In this document: piece after piece, positions 62,984 to 64,000 of the stretch
Layout: every line of letters starts with the position of its first letter
Position numbering within the stretch: the first letter of the stretch is position 1
Source of the DNA: Paenibacillus senegalimassiliensis
GTDB taxonomy: Bacteria > Bacillota > Bacilli > Paenibacillales > Paenibacillaceae
DNA: 64,000 nt
Direction of reading: 5' to 3'
Assembly: GCF_001486585.1 (NCBI RefSeq)
Contig: NZ_LN909046.1
Coordinates: forward strand, 1,860,001 to 1,924,000
Notes under the pieces: model-generated
Database searches by the model: none
What the model was told of the DNA's origin: nothing
Seen by the model: the letters and a program-made list of their open reading frames with translations, nothing else
Program-made: the position numbers and the translations under genes

Positions 62984-63739
62984 TTATCCGAAACGACCGG
63001 AAATGTAATCTTCAGTGCGTGAATCCCGCGGCGTAGAGAACAGCCTTTGCGTATGATCAGCCTCCACGATCTCCCCGTTGAGGAAGAAAACGGTCCGTCC
63101 CGAAATACGAGCCGCCTGATGCATGTTATGCGTAACCATGACGATCGTATAACTATCTTTTAATTGCTGCACCAATTCTTCAATTTTCAAGGTGGAGATA
63201 GGGTCCAGCGCTGAAGTTGCTTCATCCATCAGCAAAATATCCGGTTGCACCGCAATAGCACGTGCGATACATAGGCGTTGTTGCTGTCCGCCCGACAAGC
63301 TAAGTGCCGAACGTTTCAGAAAATCCTTGACTTCGTCCCATAATACCGCCTGACGAAGGCTTTTCTCAACGAGCTCATCCAGGACCGCTTTATTCTTGAC
63401 TCCATGCAAGCGAGGACCATAAGCCACATTATCATAGATGGACTTCGGAAAAGGATTCGGCTGTTGAAATACCATGCCAACGCGCTTGCGCAACGATTCG
63501 ACTTGTACTTCCTCGCCATAAATATCCGAACCGGCAATTTCTACAGATCCATCGATCTGTGTACCCGGAATCATATCGTTCATCCGGTTCAAGGTACGCA
63601 GGAGTGTAGACTTCCCACAGCCGGAGGGACCGATAAATGCCGTGATTTCCTTCTCCGGAATATCCAAAAAAACATCCTTTAACGCATGGAATTGTCCATA
63701 ATACAAATTCAGCTTCTTAATCTGGATAATGTTGCTCAT
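62984..63739 (-). CDS. pstB: Phosphate ABC transporter ATP-binding protein PstB (copy 2)
   Basis: 251-residue ATPase, full length, with Walker [10 protein letters not shown], signature [17 protein letters not shown], and [13 protein letters not shown]. Strongly similar to copy 1 but clearly divergent in the middle ([13 protein letters not shown] here at the C-terminus; [12 protein letters not shown] there). It forms a pstB-phoU pair without pstSCA nearby. Bacillus has two pstB genes, but there they are adjacent. Confidence 0.94.
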   Translation of the reverse strand: MSNIIQIKKLNLYYGQFHALKDVFLDIPEKEITAFIGPSGCGKSTLLRTLNRMNDMIPGTQIDGSVEIAGSDIYGEEVQVESLRKRVGMVFQQPNPFPKSIYDNVAYGPRLHGVKNKAVLDELVEKSLRQAVLWDEVKDFLKRSALSLSGGQQQRLCIARAIAVQPDILLMDEATSALDPISTLKIEELVQQLKDSYTIVMVTHNMHQAARISGRTVFFLNGEIVEADHTQRLFSTPRDSRTEDYISGRFG

Positions 63740-63883
63740 CTCAGTTCTCCTTCACAAATAAGCATCCTTGGCGTGCTTCAATTCTTGAGGCGCATGAAGT
63801 GACATGGAGAGCGCTAACAAACTTCAAGCACGGTACTCGCTATTCCAAGCGAGCCCGTGCCAGCGCTTCAGCTATAAGAGGTT
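63740..63883. other. Leader of pstB copy 2
   Basis: No gene is visible. No TTTACA-N5-TTTACA Pho box was seen, unlike at pstS. Beyond it lies repeat copy D, and the window ends at 64000. Confidence 0.4.
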
Positions 63884-63943
63884 GTTCAAAAAGTAGTCTT
63901 CCCAGAACGTAGCTGTTCGAGGAGTAAATTCAACTTTTTGAAC
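63884..63943 (+). repeat. Dispersed TIR element, copy D (60-bp deletion form)
   Basis: Begins GTTCAAAAAGTAGTCTTCCCAG and ends CAACTTTTTGAAC, with the same outer flanks (GAGGTT and TCGCACTTTA). The central 100 bp found in copies A and C is missing. Confidence 0.75.
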
Positions 63944-64000
63944 TCGCACTTTAAAATTAGTATGCTCCAAAACAGCCACTCAAAAGAAGAAATATAATGT

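Noticed and set aside
1-64000. CRISPR arrays, prophage or complete insertion sequences
   Set aside because: No regularly spaced direct repeats, no phage structural genes and no transposase frames were found.

Overview
The window looks like a core chromosomal segment of a spore-forming, moderate-GC Bacillota, most likely Paenibacillus or a close relative. The evidence is strong AGGAGG-type ribosome sites with frequent TTG and GTG starts, an alpha/beta-type spore SASP, two YjcZ-type tiny membrane proteins, a tetraprenyl-beta-curcumene synthase, a hemE-hemH-hemY cluster, a YfmR-type ABC-F protein and GlnR- and PhoP-type operators. No prophage, complete insertion sequence or CRISPR array was seen. 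The taxon is inferred from gene content and style, not from a marker search.

Layout. 1-6.5 kb: 5' part of amtB with a GlnR/TnrA box, a MerR regulator with an abnormal start region, a YugP-type metallopeptidase, a GltC-like LysR regulator, rhomboid protease, tpx, and a stand-alone RNA gene that I read as a probable 6S RNA. 6.5-23 kb: CshA helicase, YitT protein, putative glycoside hydrolase, two MATE pumps, pfkA behind a terpene synthase gene, MFS pump, nitroreductase, cold-shock protein, PepF with two possible starts, LapA and an M42 peptidase. 23-32 kb: a minus-strand run capA - FAH hydrolase - DUF92 - yfmR, then hemE-hemH-hemY. 32-47 kb: MFS pump, AlaX-type editing protein, amino-acid permease, cupin, O-methyltransferase, THUMP methyltransferase, LTA synthase, several small conserved proteins, glutamate racemase, a DoxX/TetR pair and tRNA-Lys and tRNA-Ala. 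47-52 kb: hydrolase/MerR pair, a solitary radical SAM protein, a second YjcZ protein and DedA. 52-64 kb: pstSCAB behind a Pho box, nrdR, SASP, lytic transglycosylase, coaE, mutM, polA, then phoU and a second pstB.

Functional themes are nutrient sensing (ammonium through AmtB/GlnR, phosphate through the Pst system and PhoU), haem synthesis, DNA repair and replication (polA, mutM, nrdR, coaE), redox defence and drug export.

The least explained structure is a family of four dispersed elements with GTTCAAAAAGTC terminal inverted repeats (23.3, 37.9, 50.0 and 63.9 kb). Three of them lie 32-36 bp upstream of a minus-strand start codon, and one copy carries extra internal hairpins. Other points worth a second look are the probable 6S RNA, the MerR gene without a normal start codon, the two pstB paralogues, PepF with an apparent exported form, and the orphan radical SAM protein.
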